Source of the DNA: Variovorax boronicumulans
GTDB lineage: Bacteria; Pseudomonadota; Gammaproteobacteria; Burkholderiales; Burkholderiaceae_C
NCBI RefSeq assembly: GCF_007677875.1
Contig: NZ_VEDO01000007.1
Span: 124,001 to 188,000, forward strand
Length of the DNA stretch: 64,000 bases
Direction: 5' to 3'
This document shows, piece after piece, positions 44,855 to 53,175 of the stretch. Every line of letters starts with the position of its first letter. Position 1 is the first letter of the stretch. The notes under the pieces were generated by a model. That model had not been told where the DNA came from, searched no databases, and saw only the letters and a list, made by a program, of their open reading frames with translations. A program made the translations under genes and the position numbers.

Positions 44855-45748
44855 TCAGAGCGGCCGGCGGGCCGGGGCGCGCTTGTGCGCCGTGGCCAGG
44901 TACTGCGCGAGGATGCGCCGCTCGGCCGCGGCAGCGATGGGCAGGCCCTCCAGGTAGTCGTCGATGGTGTCGTAGGACACGCCGAAGGCCTGCTCGTCCG
45001 GCTTGAGCGGCGCCAGGCTCTCCAGGTCGGCCGTGGGCACCTTCATGACGAGCTCGGCCGGCGCGCCCAGCGCCAGCCCGAGCGCGCGCACGCGGCGCTT
45101 GGACAGGCCGGCCAGCGGCAGCACGTCGGCAGCGCCGTCGCCATGCTTGGTGAAGAAGCCCATCAAGGCCTCGGCCGCGTGGTCGGTGCCGATCACGAGG
45201 CCGTCGTAGGCGCCGGCCGCGGCGTACTGCGCCACCATGCGCGCGCGGGCCTTGATGTTGCCGACCAGGAAGTCCGCCATGCCCGCGTCGCCCAGGTCCA
45301 CACCGGACACGAACAGGGCATCGCGCAGTGCATCCACCGCGCCTTGCACGTCCACCGCATGCACGCGGTCGGGCGCGATGAAGGCGACGCAGCGCTCGGC
45401 CTCGGCCGCATCGTGCTGGCGGCCGTACGGCAGGCGCATGGCGATGAACTCCGCGCGCGTGCCTGCGGCCCGCAGCCGCGACACGGCCCGTTGCGCCATG
45501 GCGCCGGCCACCAGCGAATCGACACCGCCGCTGATGCCCAGCACCAGCGCGCGCCGGCCGCTGGCGCGCAGGTCCTCTGCCAGGAAGGCGACGCGGCGTT
45601 CGAGCTCGCGTTCCGCGTCGAATTCGCCCAGCACCTGCAGCTGCTGCAGCACCTCGCGCTGGGAAGGGGGCGCCGCGCCGGCCAGGGGCAATGCCGCCCG
45701 GTCGGTGGCGTTCGGAGACCCCGGTTCGGGGCGCTGGGTGGGCTGCAT
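44855..45748 (-). CDS. nadE: NAD(+) synthase, ammonia-dependent type
   Basis: 297 residues. PP-loop ATP pyrophosphatase motif LVLGISGGVDSLVAGAMAQR near 68, then IGTDHAAEALMGFFTKHGDG near 186 and SKRRVRALGLALGAP near 217. No glutaminase domain, so it uses free ammonia to amidate nicotinate adenine dinucleotide. It sits between the two paralogous glycosyltransferase genes, an odd place for a cofactor gene, and may be a second copy. ATG at 45748 follows AAGGGATCGCCCG. Confidence 0.93.
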   Translation of the reverse strand: MQPTQRPEPGSPNATDRAALPLAGAAPPSQREVLQQLQVLGEFDAERELERRVAFLAEDLRASGRRALVLGISGGVDSLVAGAMAQRAVSRLRAAGTRAEFIAMRLPYGRQHDAAEAERCVAFIAPDRVHAVDVQGAVDALRDALFVSGVDLGDAGMADFLVGNIKARARMVAQYAAAGAYDGLVIGTDHAAEALMGFFTKHGDGAADVLPLAGLSKRRVRALGLALGAPAELVMKVPTADLESLAPLKPDEQAFGVSYDTIDDYLEGLPIAAAAERRILAQYLATAHKRAPARRPL

Positions 45749-45776
45749 CGGGCGATCCCTTCTTCGCTGCGGACCG

Positions 45777-46913
45777 TCAGGCCGCCAGGGCGGGCGCCGC
45801 ACCGGCCGCGCCCGTGCCCTGCCCCGGTTCGAAGCGTGCCAGCAGCGCCTCGATGCGTTCGACCTGGCGGTCCCACGAGGTGGCCGCCACCCGCGCCCGC
45901 GCCGCGGCGGCGAAGGCCGCACGCTGGGCCGCAGACCAGGCCAGGATGCGCTCGCAGGCGGCGACGAAGGCGGCCGGTCCGTCGGCGATGGCGACCTCGG
46001 GCCCGTACTCCCGTGCCACGTCGCGGATGCGCGTGCTGACGCAGGGTCGCCCGGCCGCGAGGTATTCCAGCGTCTTGGTCGGGCTGATGAAGCGTGTGGA
46101 GGCGTTGAGCGCGAACGGCAGCAGCGCCACGTCCCAGCCGACCAGGTGCGCCGGCAGTTCGGCATAGCTGCGCGCGCCCAGCCAGTGCAGGTTGGGCCGC
46201 TGCGGCAGGCTGGCCGGATCGATCTTGACCACGGGCCCCACCATGACGATCTGCCAGTCGGCTCGCGCGTCGGCCAGCGCCGCGACGAGGTCCAGGTCCA
46301 GCCGCTCGTCGACCACGCCGTAGTAGCCCAGGCGCGGGTGCGGCAGGGCCGCCTGGCTGGCATGCTCCGGCGGCTGTTTGGCGAAGTGGGCGGCGTCCAC
46401 GCTGCTGGGCAGGCAGTGCACCTCGGCATGGCGCTCGCGCTTGGCCTCGTACAGGCTGCGGCCGCCGGTCAGCACGATGTCCGCGAGCTGCAGCAGCGCG
46501 CTCTCGCGCTCCCGCATCTGCGGCGGCGCGCCGGCGAAGGCCGACAGTTCGTCCATGCAGTCGTACACCACTCCGCGCGGGCGCAGCTCCGCGGCCAGTC
46601 CCAGTGCCATGGGCGTGTAGAACCAGAGCAGGTGCGCGCCCAGCGCCGGGTCCTGCACCACCTCCTGCACCATCTGCCGCAGCACCGGCAGGTGTGCGTC
46701 GTCGAATCCGGCCGCTTGGCCGCACACGTGCGGGCGCAGCACGGTCACGCCCTCCGGTGTGCGCGCATGGGCGAGCCAGGGCCGCTCGGCCCCGGTGACC
46801 GGCTCCTCGAAGAACAGCACCGGCCGGCGCGCGGCCAGCCGCGACAGCAGGTGTTGCGGCCTTTGGTAGACGAACTGCCAGCGCAGATGCGAGAAGACGA
46901 GCAAGGGAAGCAC
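45777..46913 (-). CDS. glycosyltransferase family 1/4-like protein
   Basis: 378 residues, GT-B fold. Start is GTG at 46913 with AAGGA eight bases upstream; the protein opens VLPLLVFSHLRWQFVYQRPQ. The C-terminal domain has RLGYYGVVDERLDLDLVAAL near 195, LPQRPNLHWLGARSYAELP near 240, and the nucleotide-sugar contact TRFISPTKTLEYLAAGRPCV near 272. Soluble. Same strand as nadE and the GH-GT fusion, with short gaps (28 and 13 bases), so the three form an operon. Confidence 0.88.
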   Translation of the reverse strand: MLPLLVFSHLRWQFVYQRPQHLLSRLAARRPVLFFEEPVTGAERPWLAHARTPEGVTVLRPHVCGQAAGFDDAHLPVLRQMVQEVVQDPALGAHLLWFYTPMALGLAAELRPRGVVYDCMDELSAFAGAPPQMRERESALLQLADIVLTGGRSLYEAKRERHAEVHCLPSSVDAAHFAKQPPEHASQAALPHPRLGYYGVVDERLDLDLVAALADARADWQIVMVGPVVKIDPASLPQRPNLHWLGARSYAELPAHLVGWDVALLPFALNASTRFISPTKTLEYLAAGRPCVSTRIRDVAREYGPEVAIADGPAAFVAACERILAWSAAQRAAFAAAARARVAATSWDRQVERIEALLARFEPGQGTGAAGAAPALAA

Positions 46914-47088
46914 GGCGTGTCCTTGTGACGGGGTGGTTCGAGATGGCGCCGCGGCGGCCGGGCACCGCGGCCATGCGCCGACCGGCGTCCGGTGACGCTG
47001 GCAGTGCGCGGTGAGGAACTGGCATCCATGGCGACCCATTCGGCAAACCGCGTGCCCAAGCAACGCCCGGCTCCGCTGTGCGCTGCGG

Positions 47089-47325
47089 TCAGGCGCGGGG
47101 TGTGCTGCCGAACAGCCTCAGCTGGCGCTGCAGAGCGGCATGCTGCTCGCCCAGCTCCCGGGCCATCTCGGCGCGGACCCAGCCCAGTTGCCACGCCTGC
47201 GTCAGCATGTCGGCCAGGCGGTAATGCGCGCTGGCTGCGGCGTAGGGGTTGCTGCTTTTCGCATAGCCCGCGCAGTTGGCTTGCCAGCCCTCGGCGTGTG
47301 CGGCATCGACCATGGAAGTGCCCAT
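47089..47325 (-). CDS. small Rmf/CrpP-like protein (copy 2)
   Basis: 78 residues (or 74 from the Met at 47313). EGWQANCAGYAKSSNPYAAA followed by LTQAWQLGWVRAEMARELGE shows the same G-x-x-x-NPY and W-x-x-GW layout as the protein at 36388-36618. Small and basic to neutral. If it acts like ribosome modulation factor it would help ribosome hibernation; this is inferred from pattern only. Stands alone between the glycosyltransferase operon and a hybrid kinase gene. Confidence 0.55.
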   Translation of the reverse strand: MGTSMVDAAHAEGWQANCAGYAKSSNPYAAASAHYRLADMLTQAWQLGWVRAEMARELGEQHAALQRQLRLFGSTPRA

Positions 47326-47477
47326 GCCGTGCGGCCGGCAAGCGGGCTGCCCGGCCCCAGGTTCCTTGCGCCTTGTTACGACTTCATTGCCCGACTGGCG
47401 GCCCGACGCTGCTAGGGTGCGTGGTGTTCTCTTTCACAAAACCAGTGGCGCGGTGGCCGTCATCCCAGGAGCAGCCC

Positions 47478-49658
47478 ATGACCCCTGAACAGACGCACAA
47501 CGCACGCGTTGCCCGCCTGGATGAAGAGCAGCGCCAGGCCCTGCTGCTGATCGTCTCCGGCGCGCCGGTGGGCGAGTGCCTGGACGCGCTGACCGACGCG
47601 GTGGGTCGCCTGGCGCCTGGCATCCGTGCCTGCGTGCTGCTGGCCAACACCGACCGCAGCGCCATGGGCGAGACGTATTCCTCGCACTTCCCGCCTTCCT
47701 TCGCTGCGGCCATCCGTGGCCTGCCGATCGGCGAGGCGCTGATCGGCACCTGCGGCACGGCGATCCACCTGGGCCAGGCCGTGACCTGCACCGATGTCGA
47801 GCACTCGACGCAGTGGGCGCCGGCCTGGCGCAGGCTGTGCCTGGACAACCACATCCTCGCCTGCCATTCGCACCCGGCGCTGGGCCAGGGCGGCAAGGCG
47901 GTCGGCTCGTTCTTCCTGTGTCTGTCGCAGGCCCGTGCGCCAGACGCCTGGGAGCGCCGGGTGGCCGAGTTCGGCGCGCTGGCCACGAGCATCGTGGTCG
48001 AGCGGGACCGGGCGGCCGCCCACCTGCGCGACGAGATGGCCGCGCTGGCCCGGCTGCAAGCGCTCAGTACGGAACTGGTCGGTCCCGGCGAGTTCGGGCC
48101 CTTGCTGCAAAAAATACTCGCGGCGGCCGCGGACATCTCGGGCACCGACAAGGGCAACATCCAGATCTTCGACCCGGCCACGAAGACGCTGCGCATCGTG
48201 GTGCACCAGGGCCTGGGCAGCCGTCTGGTCGAGCATTTCCGCGAGGACGGCTGGGACGCCAGTTGCGGCGAGGCCGCCAAGCAGGTCCAGCGCCTTGTGG
48301 TGCAGGACGTCGAGAAGCTCGAGGGCCTGCAGGGCACCCTGGGCCTGGAAATCGTGCTGGAAGACGGGATCCGCTCCATCCAGTGCACCCCGCTGATGAG
48401 CCGCGACGGCCGCCTGCTGGGCATGCTCAACAACCACTACCGCTGGCCCGGCGGCCCGACGCCCCAGGCCCTGCGCTACATCGACCTGCTGGCACGGCAG
48501 GCGGCCGAGCTGATCGAACGCCACCAGGCCGAATCGGAACTGGCGGATGAGCGGCGCCGCAAGGACGAGTTCCTCGCCATGCTGGCCCACGAACTGCGCA
48601 ACCCGCTGGCGCCGCTGCGCAACATGGTCGAGGTGCAGAAGAAGGCCGAGGGCGACCGGGCCCTGTTGCGCCAAACGCGCGAGGTGATGGAGCGCCAGGT
48701 GCTGCAGCTGGTGCGCCTGGTGGACGACCTGCTGGATGTGAACCGCATCAACCGCGGCAGGCTGGAGCTGCGGGTGGAGCCGCTGGTGCTGGAGCCTGTC
48801 GTGCAACAGGCGATCGAGGTCTGCCGCCCCCTGCTGGACCGGCATGGCCACCGGCTGCGCGTGGAGCTGCCGGCCATGCCGCTGCGCCTGCAGGGCGACG
48901 CGGCGCGGCTGACCCAGGTGTTCGGCAACCTGCTCACGAATGCGGCCAAGTACACGCCGCCGGGCGGCGACATCGCGCTGCGCGTGCAAGCCGCACAGGG
49001 GCAGGCCGAGGTGGTGGTGCAGGACAACGGCGAGGGCATTCCGTCCGACCAGCTGGACAGGATCTTCGAACTGTTCATCCAGGTCGACCGCACACTGGAG
49101 CGGGCCCAGGGCGGCCTGGGCATCGGGCTGATGCTGGTCAAGCGCCTGGTGGAGATGCACGGCGGCACCGTGCAGGCACGCAGCGAAGGCCGTGGCAAAG
49201 GCAGCACGTTCACCGTGCGGCTGCCGCTGGACACCGCGGGCGTCCGTGCGCCGGAGGTCCGGCCTGTGGCCTCGGCTGCGGCCAGGCGCCGCATCCTCGT
49301 GGTCGACGACAACCGCGATGCGGCCGAATCGCTCGTGCTCGTGCTGACGCTGGACGGTCACGCCGCGCACACCGCCCACAGCGGCGCCCAGGCGCTGGCC
49401 ATGGGCGCCGCGCTGCGGCCCGATGTGGTGCTGATGGACATCGGCATGCCGCTCATGAATGGCCACGAGGCCTGCCGGCGCATGCGCCAGCAGGCCTGGG
49501 GACGCGGCATCCCCGTCATCGCGCTGACGGGCCTGGGCCAGCACGCCGACCGGCAGCTGACGGAGCAGGCCGGCTTCGACGCCCACCTCGTCAAGCCGGT
49601 GGACATGGCGGTGCTGCGGGCCTTGCTGTCTGGCCTGCCGCCGGCGGTGGCGGTCTGA
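47478..49658 (+). CDS. GAF-GAF hybrid histidine kinase/response regulator
   Basis: 726 residues, soluble. Two GAF domains (about 18-175 with PIGEALIGTCGTAIHLGQAV, and 195-345), HisKA with phospho-His in LAMLAHELRNPLAPLRN near 375, HATPase with FGNLLTNAAKYTPPG near 480, DNGEGIPSDQLD near 515 and GLGIGLMLVKRLVEMHGG near 545, then a receiver domain from 603 (ILVVDDNRD, phospho-Asp in VVLMDIGMP, IALTG, HLVKPVD). No output domain, so it passes phosphate on or acts through the receiver. Start set by CAGGAG before the ATG at 47478. Confidence 0.93.
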   Translation: MTPEQTHNARVARLDEEQRQALLLIVSGAPVGECLDALTDAVGRLAPGIRACVLLANTDRSAMGETYSSHFPPSFAAAIRGLPIGEALIGTCGTAIHLGQAVTCTDVEHSTQWAPAWRRLCLDNHILACHSHPALGQGGKAVGSFFLCLSQARAPDAWERRVAEFGALATSIVVERDRAAAHLRDEMAALARLQALSTELVGPGEFGPLLQKILAAAADISGTDKGNIQIFDPATKTLRIVVHQGLGSRLVEHFREDGWDASCGEAAKQVQRLVVQDVEKLEGLQGTLGLEIVLEDGIRSIQCTPLMSRDGRLLGMLNNHYRWPGGPTPQALRYIDLLARQAAELIERHQAESELADERRRKDEFLAMLAHELRNPLAPLRNMVEVQKKAEGDRALLRQTREVMERQVLQLVRLVDDLLDVNRINRGRLELRVEPLVLEPVVQQAIEVCRPLLDRHGHRLRVELPAMPLRLQGDAARLTQVFGNLLTNAAKYTPPGGDIALRVQAAQGQAEVVVQDNGEGIPSDQLDRIFELFIQVDRTLERAQGGLGIGLMLVKRLVEMHGGTVQARSEGRGKGSTFTVRLPLDTAGVRAPEVRPVASAAARRRILVVDDNRDAAESLVLVLTLDGHAAHTAHSGAQALAMGAALRPDVVLMDIGMPLMNGHEACRRMRQQAWGRGIPVIALTGLGQHADRQLTEQAGFDAHLVKPVDMAVLRALLSGLPPAVAV

Positions 49659-49830
49659 TGACAGGCAACGCAGCCGTGGTGCGGGCGGCGCAGGCGGCCG
49701 GCGCTGGTGGATGCGGTGTCGCGGTGGGCGCGCACGCGCGCGGCGCGTCGGCCAGACCCCGAGCGGCCTTCACGGCGGCAAACGGCCGTCAGCAGAGCTT
49801 CAGCGGCTCGTCCTGGCTACCATCGGCGAC

Positions 49831-50382
49831 ATGCAACTCGTGTTCATGTACGGCCCGGTCGCTTCCGGGAAGCTCACCATTGCGCAGGAACTCGGGCGCA
49901 TCACGGGCTGCGCGGTTTTTCACAACCATCTGATCGTCGATGCGGTGGCAGCCGTGCTTCCTTTTGGGAGCGAACAGTTCGTCAAGCTGCGCGAGAGGAT
50001 GTGGCTCGACGTGTTGCTCGAGGCCGCAGCTTGCAGGCGCTCTCTCGTTTTTACGTTTGCGCCGGAGCCGACCGTCGCCGAAGGCTTCCCCCGACGTGTC
50101 GAGGAAGGCGTCGGTCGCGCCGGGGGCAGCACCCGCTTCGTCCAACTGACCGTCCCTGCAGCCGTGCAGGAGGAACGTCTCACTGCACCGAGCCGGGCGG
50201 CCTTCGGAAAGCTCCGGTCGGTCGAGCTGTTGCGTGAGCTGCGGCCGAAGTTCGAAGACTCCGAGCGGCAGATGCCCCGGGCGGAAGTCGTCATCGATAC
50301 CTCGGCTGTCGCTCCGGCGGCGGCCGCTTACTCGATCGCCCGGCGATTGAACCTGCCTCTTCTCGCGCCGGCGCATGGGTGA
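49831..50382 (+). CDS. P-loop kinase-like protein (often annotated shikimate kinase-like)
   Basis: 183 residues. Walker A-like VFMYGPVASGKLTIAQELG at 4-22, where the residue after GK is Leu and then Thr, as in a family of small AAA-like kinases; FHNHLIVDAVAAVLPFG near 30 is the second family motif. Not a true AroK. Its codons are less G/C-biased than the neighbours (for example TTC TTG-type codons and GTTTTTACGTTTGC), hinting at later arrival. No clear ribosome site before the ATG at 49831. Substrate unknown. Confidence 0.72.
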   Translation: MQLVFMYGPVASGKLTIAQELGRITGCAVFHNHLIVDAVAAVLPFGSEQFVKLRERMWLDVLLEAAACRRSLVFTFAPEPTVAEGFPRRVEEGVGRAGGSTRFVQLTVPAAVQEERLTAPSRAAFGKLRSVELLRELRPKFEDSERQMPRAEVVIDTSAVAPAAAAYSIARRLNLPLLAPAHG

Positions 50383-50439
50383 AGCGCGCCGCCCGTGCGC
50401 GCCCCGCACGCGCCGGTGGCGCAGGCCCGGGAGCGTCCG

Positions 50440-51870
50440 TCAGCCCACGTCGACCGGATGCTCCACCGGCGTGGCCCTGGGCGTGTCGGGTGCGAGCTGC
50501 CAGAAGATCCAGGCCGAGGCGATGGTCATGAGGCCCATGGTGGCGAAGGTGGCGCGGAACGCGAACAGCGTCTGGGTCTGCGCTGCCGACGCAAAGTAGC
50601 CGGTGTAGGCGGCAAGCACCGCGCCGGCGGCCGCCACGCCCATGCTCATGGCCAGCATCTGCACCATGGACAACAGGCTGTTGCCGCTGCTGGCCAGCGG
50701 CCCGTCCAGGTCCTTCAAGCTCACGCTGTTCATGGCCGTGAACTGCATCGAGTTGACCGCGCCGAAAGCGGCGAGCTGGACCACGCGCAGCCACAGCGGC
50801 TGGTCCGACGCACTCAGCGCGAAGCTGGCCATCGCCAGGCCCACCAGCATGGTGTTGGTGACCAGCACCCTGCGGTAGCCGACACGCGTGATCCATCGGG
50901 TGGCCAGCGATTTGCTCGCCATGCCTGCAATCGCCACCGGCAGCATCATCATGCCGGCCTGGGAAGGCGAATAGCCCATGCTGACCTGCAGCAGCAAGGG
51001 GATCAGGAACGGCATGCAGCTGCTGCCCAGGCGCGCGAACAGGTTGCCCAGCAGGCCGACGGTGACGCTCTGGATCTGGAACAGGCGCGGGCTGAACAGC
51101 GGATCGGGGCGCCGCGCCGCATGCAGCCAGTAAGCCACCAGACTGGCCATGCCGAACACCAGCAGCACCAGCACCGCGGCCTGGCGCAGGCCCAGCTCGG
51201 ACACCCCGTCCAGCGACAGCGAGATCGCCACCATGCCGAAGGACAACAGCAGATAGCCCGCCATGTCGAAGCGCGTGACCGCGGGCATGCGCCCGTCGGG
51301 CATGTAGATGCGTGAAGCCACCAGGCCGATCAGGCCGACCGGCAGGTTGATCAGGAAGATCCAGTGCCAGCTCACGTACTCCACCAGCCAGCCGCCCAGC
51401 GTCGGGCCGATCAGCGGACCGATCAAACCGGGAATGGCGACGAAGCTCATGGCCTTCAAAAAGCGCTCGCGCGGAAAGGCACGCAGCACGGCCAGCCGGC
51501 CGACCGGCAGCAGCATGGCCCCACCCATGCCCTGCAGTACGCGGGCCGCCACCAGCTGCGTGAGGTTCTGCGCCAGCGCGCAGGCGACCGAACCCGCGAC
51601 GAACAGCGAGATCGCCGTGATGTAGACGCGGCGCGTGCCGAAACGGTCCGCCACCCAGCCGGAGGCCGGGATCAGCATCGCCATGGTCAGCGTGTAGGCC
51701 ACGACGACGGACTGCATGCGCAGCGGACTTTCGCCCAGGCTCCTGGCCATGGCGGGCAGCGCGGTGTTGACGATGGTGCCGTCCAGCGCCTGCATGAAAA
51801 AGCCGATGGCCACCAGCCACAGCAAGGGGGATCGGTGGCTGTCGTCCGGGGAAGAAGCGGCTGGCGGCAT
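50440..51870 (-). CDS. MFS multidrug transporter, DHA2 (EmrB/MdtD-like)
   Basis: 476 residues, 13-14 membrane helices. Motif A GWVADRFGTRRVYITAI near 69, helix 1 motif LDGTIVNTALPAMARSLG near 29, and motif C-like FVAIPGLIGPLIGPTLGGWL near 144 place it among drug:H+ antiporters; the sequence is close to the MdtD group. No membrane-fusion partner gene is adjacent, so it probably works alone. Divergent from glf across 99 bases. Confidence 0.88.
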   Translation of the reverse strand: MPPAASSPDDSHRSPLLWLVAIGFFMQALDGTIVNTALPAMARSLGESPLRMQSVVVAYTLTMAMLIPASGWVADRFGTRRVYITAISLFVAGSVACALAQNLTQLVAARVLQGMGGAMLLPVGRLAVLRAFPRERFLKAMSFVAIPGLIGPLIGPTLGGWLVEYVSWHWIFLINLPVGLIGLVASRIYMPDGRMPAVTRFDMAGYLLLSFGMVAISLSLDGVSELGLRQAAVLVLLVFGMASLVAYWLHAARRPDPLFSPRLFQIQSVTVGLLGNLFARLGSSCMPFLIPLLLQVSMGYSPSQAGMMMLPVAIAGMASKSLATRWITRVGYRRVLVTNTMLVGLAMASFALSASDQPLWLRVVQLAAFGAVNSMQFTAMNSVSLKDLDGPLASSGNSLLSMVQMLAMSMGVAAAGAVLAAYTGYFASAAQTQTLFAFRATFATMGLMTIASAWIFWQLAPDTPRATPVEHPVDVG

Positions 51871-51969
51871 GGCGGGCGGGGCGGCACAAAGGCGCCAGTA
51901 TGGCGCGGCCACCGGGCACGCCGGTTGCCCTGACGCAGGCGTCCTCCCTCCGTCCTTCCAAGGAACGCC

Positions 51970-53175
51970 ATGCTCCCCACGTCCCACGCCCCCGAGACCT
52001 TCGACTACCTCATCGTGGGGGCCGGCTTCGCCGGCTGCGTGCTGGCCGAACGGCTGGCCAGCCAGCTGGGCCTGCGCGTGCTGCTGATCGACCGGCGCGA
52101 GCACCTGGGCGGCAATGCCTACGACTGCACCGACGCGGCGGGCGTGCTGGTCCACCGCTACGGGCCGCACATCTTCCACACCAATGCGCAGAAGGTGGTG
52201 GACTACCTGTCGCAGTTCACGCGCTGGCGGCCCTACGCGCACCGCGTGCTGGCCGACGTGCGCGGCCAGCAGCTGCCCATCCCGATCAACCTCACGACCA
52301 TCAACCGGCTCTATGGCCTGGCGCTGGACAGCGCCGGCGCGGCGGCATTTCTTGCCGCACGGGCGACCCCCCTGCCCGCGCTGCGCAGCGCGCGCGACGT
52401 GGTGGTGAGCCAGGTCGGCGAGGATCTGTACCGCACCTTCTTCGAGGGCTATACGCGCAAGCAGTGGGGCCGCGACGCGACCGAGCTGGACAAATCGGTC
52501 ACCGCCCGCGTGCCCACCCGCACCGATGCGGACGACCGCTACTTCCAGGACCGCTTCCAGTGCATGCCGCTGGAGGGCTACACGCGCATGTTCGAGCGCA
52601 TGGTGGACCACCCCAACATCCGCTTTCTGCCCGGCACCGACCACGCCGATCTGGGCGGCGCCGTGCGCTGGCGCCACCTGGTCTACACCGGCCCGGTCGA
52701 CGAGTACTTCGGCTACTGCTTCGGCCCGCTGCCCTACCGCTCGCTGCGCTTCGAGCACCGCACGCTGGACCAGGAATGGCTGCAACCCGTGGCGGTGGTC
52801 AACTACCCCGCGCCCGAGGTGCCCTACACGCGCATCACCGAGTACAAGCACCTGACCGGCCAGCGCCACCCGCGCACCAGCATCACGCACGAGTACCCGA
52901 CCGACCACGGCGACCCCTACTACCCCATCCCCGCGCCCGAGAACGCCGCGCTCTACCAGCGCTATGCCCAGCTGGCCGAGCAGACGCCCGGCGTCACCTT
53001 CACGGGCCGCCTGGGCGCCTACCGTTACTACAACATGGACCAGGTGGTGGCGCAGAGCCTGGCGCTGTTCGCGCGCATCGCCCAGACCGCCCCGGAGGCA
53101 TCCGGCGTCGGCGTGCCGCAGGCGCTGCGGCCCAGCCTGCTGCCGCCGCAGCTGCCTGCCGTTGCCGGCGGCTGA
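51970..53175 (+). CDS. glf: UDP-galactopyranose mutase
   Basis: 401 residues. FAD loop YLIVGAGFAGCVLAERLASQ near 14, then LGGNAYDCTDAAG near 47, GPHIFHTN near 67, and the catalytic region FEGYTRKQWGRDATEL near 158; NYPAPEVPYTRITEYKHLTG near 278 is also standard. Converts UDP-galactopyranose to UDP-galactofuranose, the donor for galactofuranose in surface glycans. AAGGAACGCC precedes the ATG. The ABC exporter overlaps its end. Confidence 0.96.
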   Translation: MLPTSHAPETFDYLIVGAGFAGCVLAERLASQLGLRVLLIDRREHLGGNAYDCTDAAGVLVHRYGPHIFHTNAQKVVDYLSQFTRWRPYAHRVLADVRGQQLPIPINLTTINRLYGLALDSAGAAAFLAARATPLPALRSARDVVVSQVGEDLYRTFFEGYTRKQWGRDATELDKSVTARVPTRTDADDRYFQDRFQCMPLEGYTRMFERMVDHPNIRFLPGTDHADLGGAVRWRHLVYTGPVDEYFGYCFGPLPYRSLRFEHRTLDQEWLQPVAVVNYPAPEVPYTRITEYKHLTGQRHPRTSITHEYPTDHGDPYYPIPAPENAALYQRYAQLAEQTPGVTFTGRLGAYRYYNMDQVVAQSLALFARIAQTAPEASGVGVPQALRPSLLPPQLPAVAGG

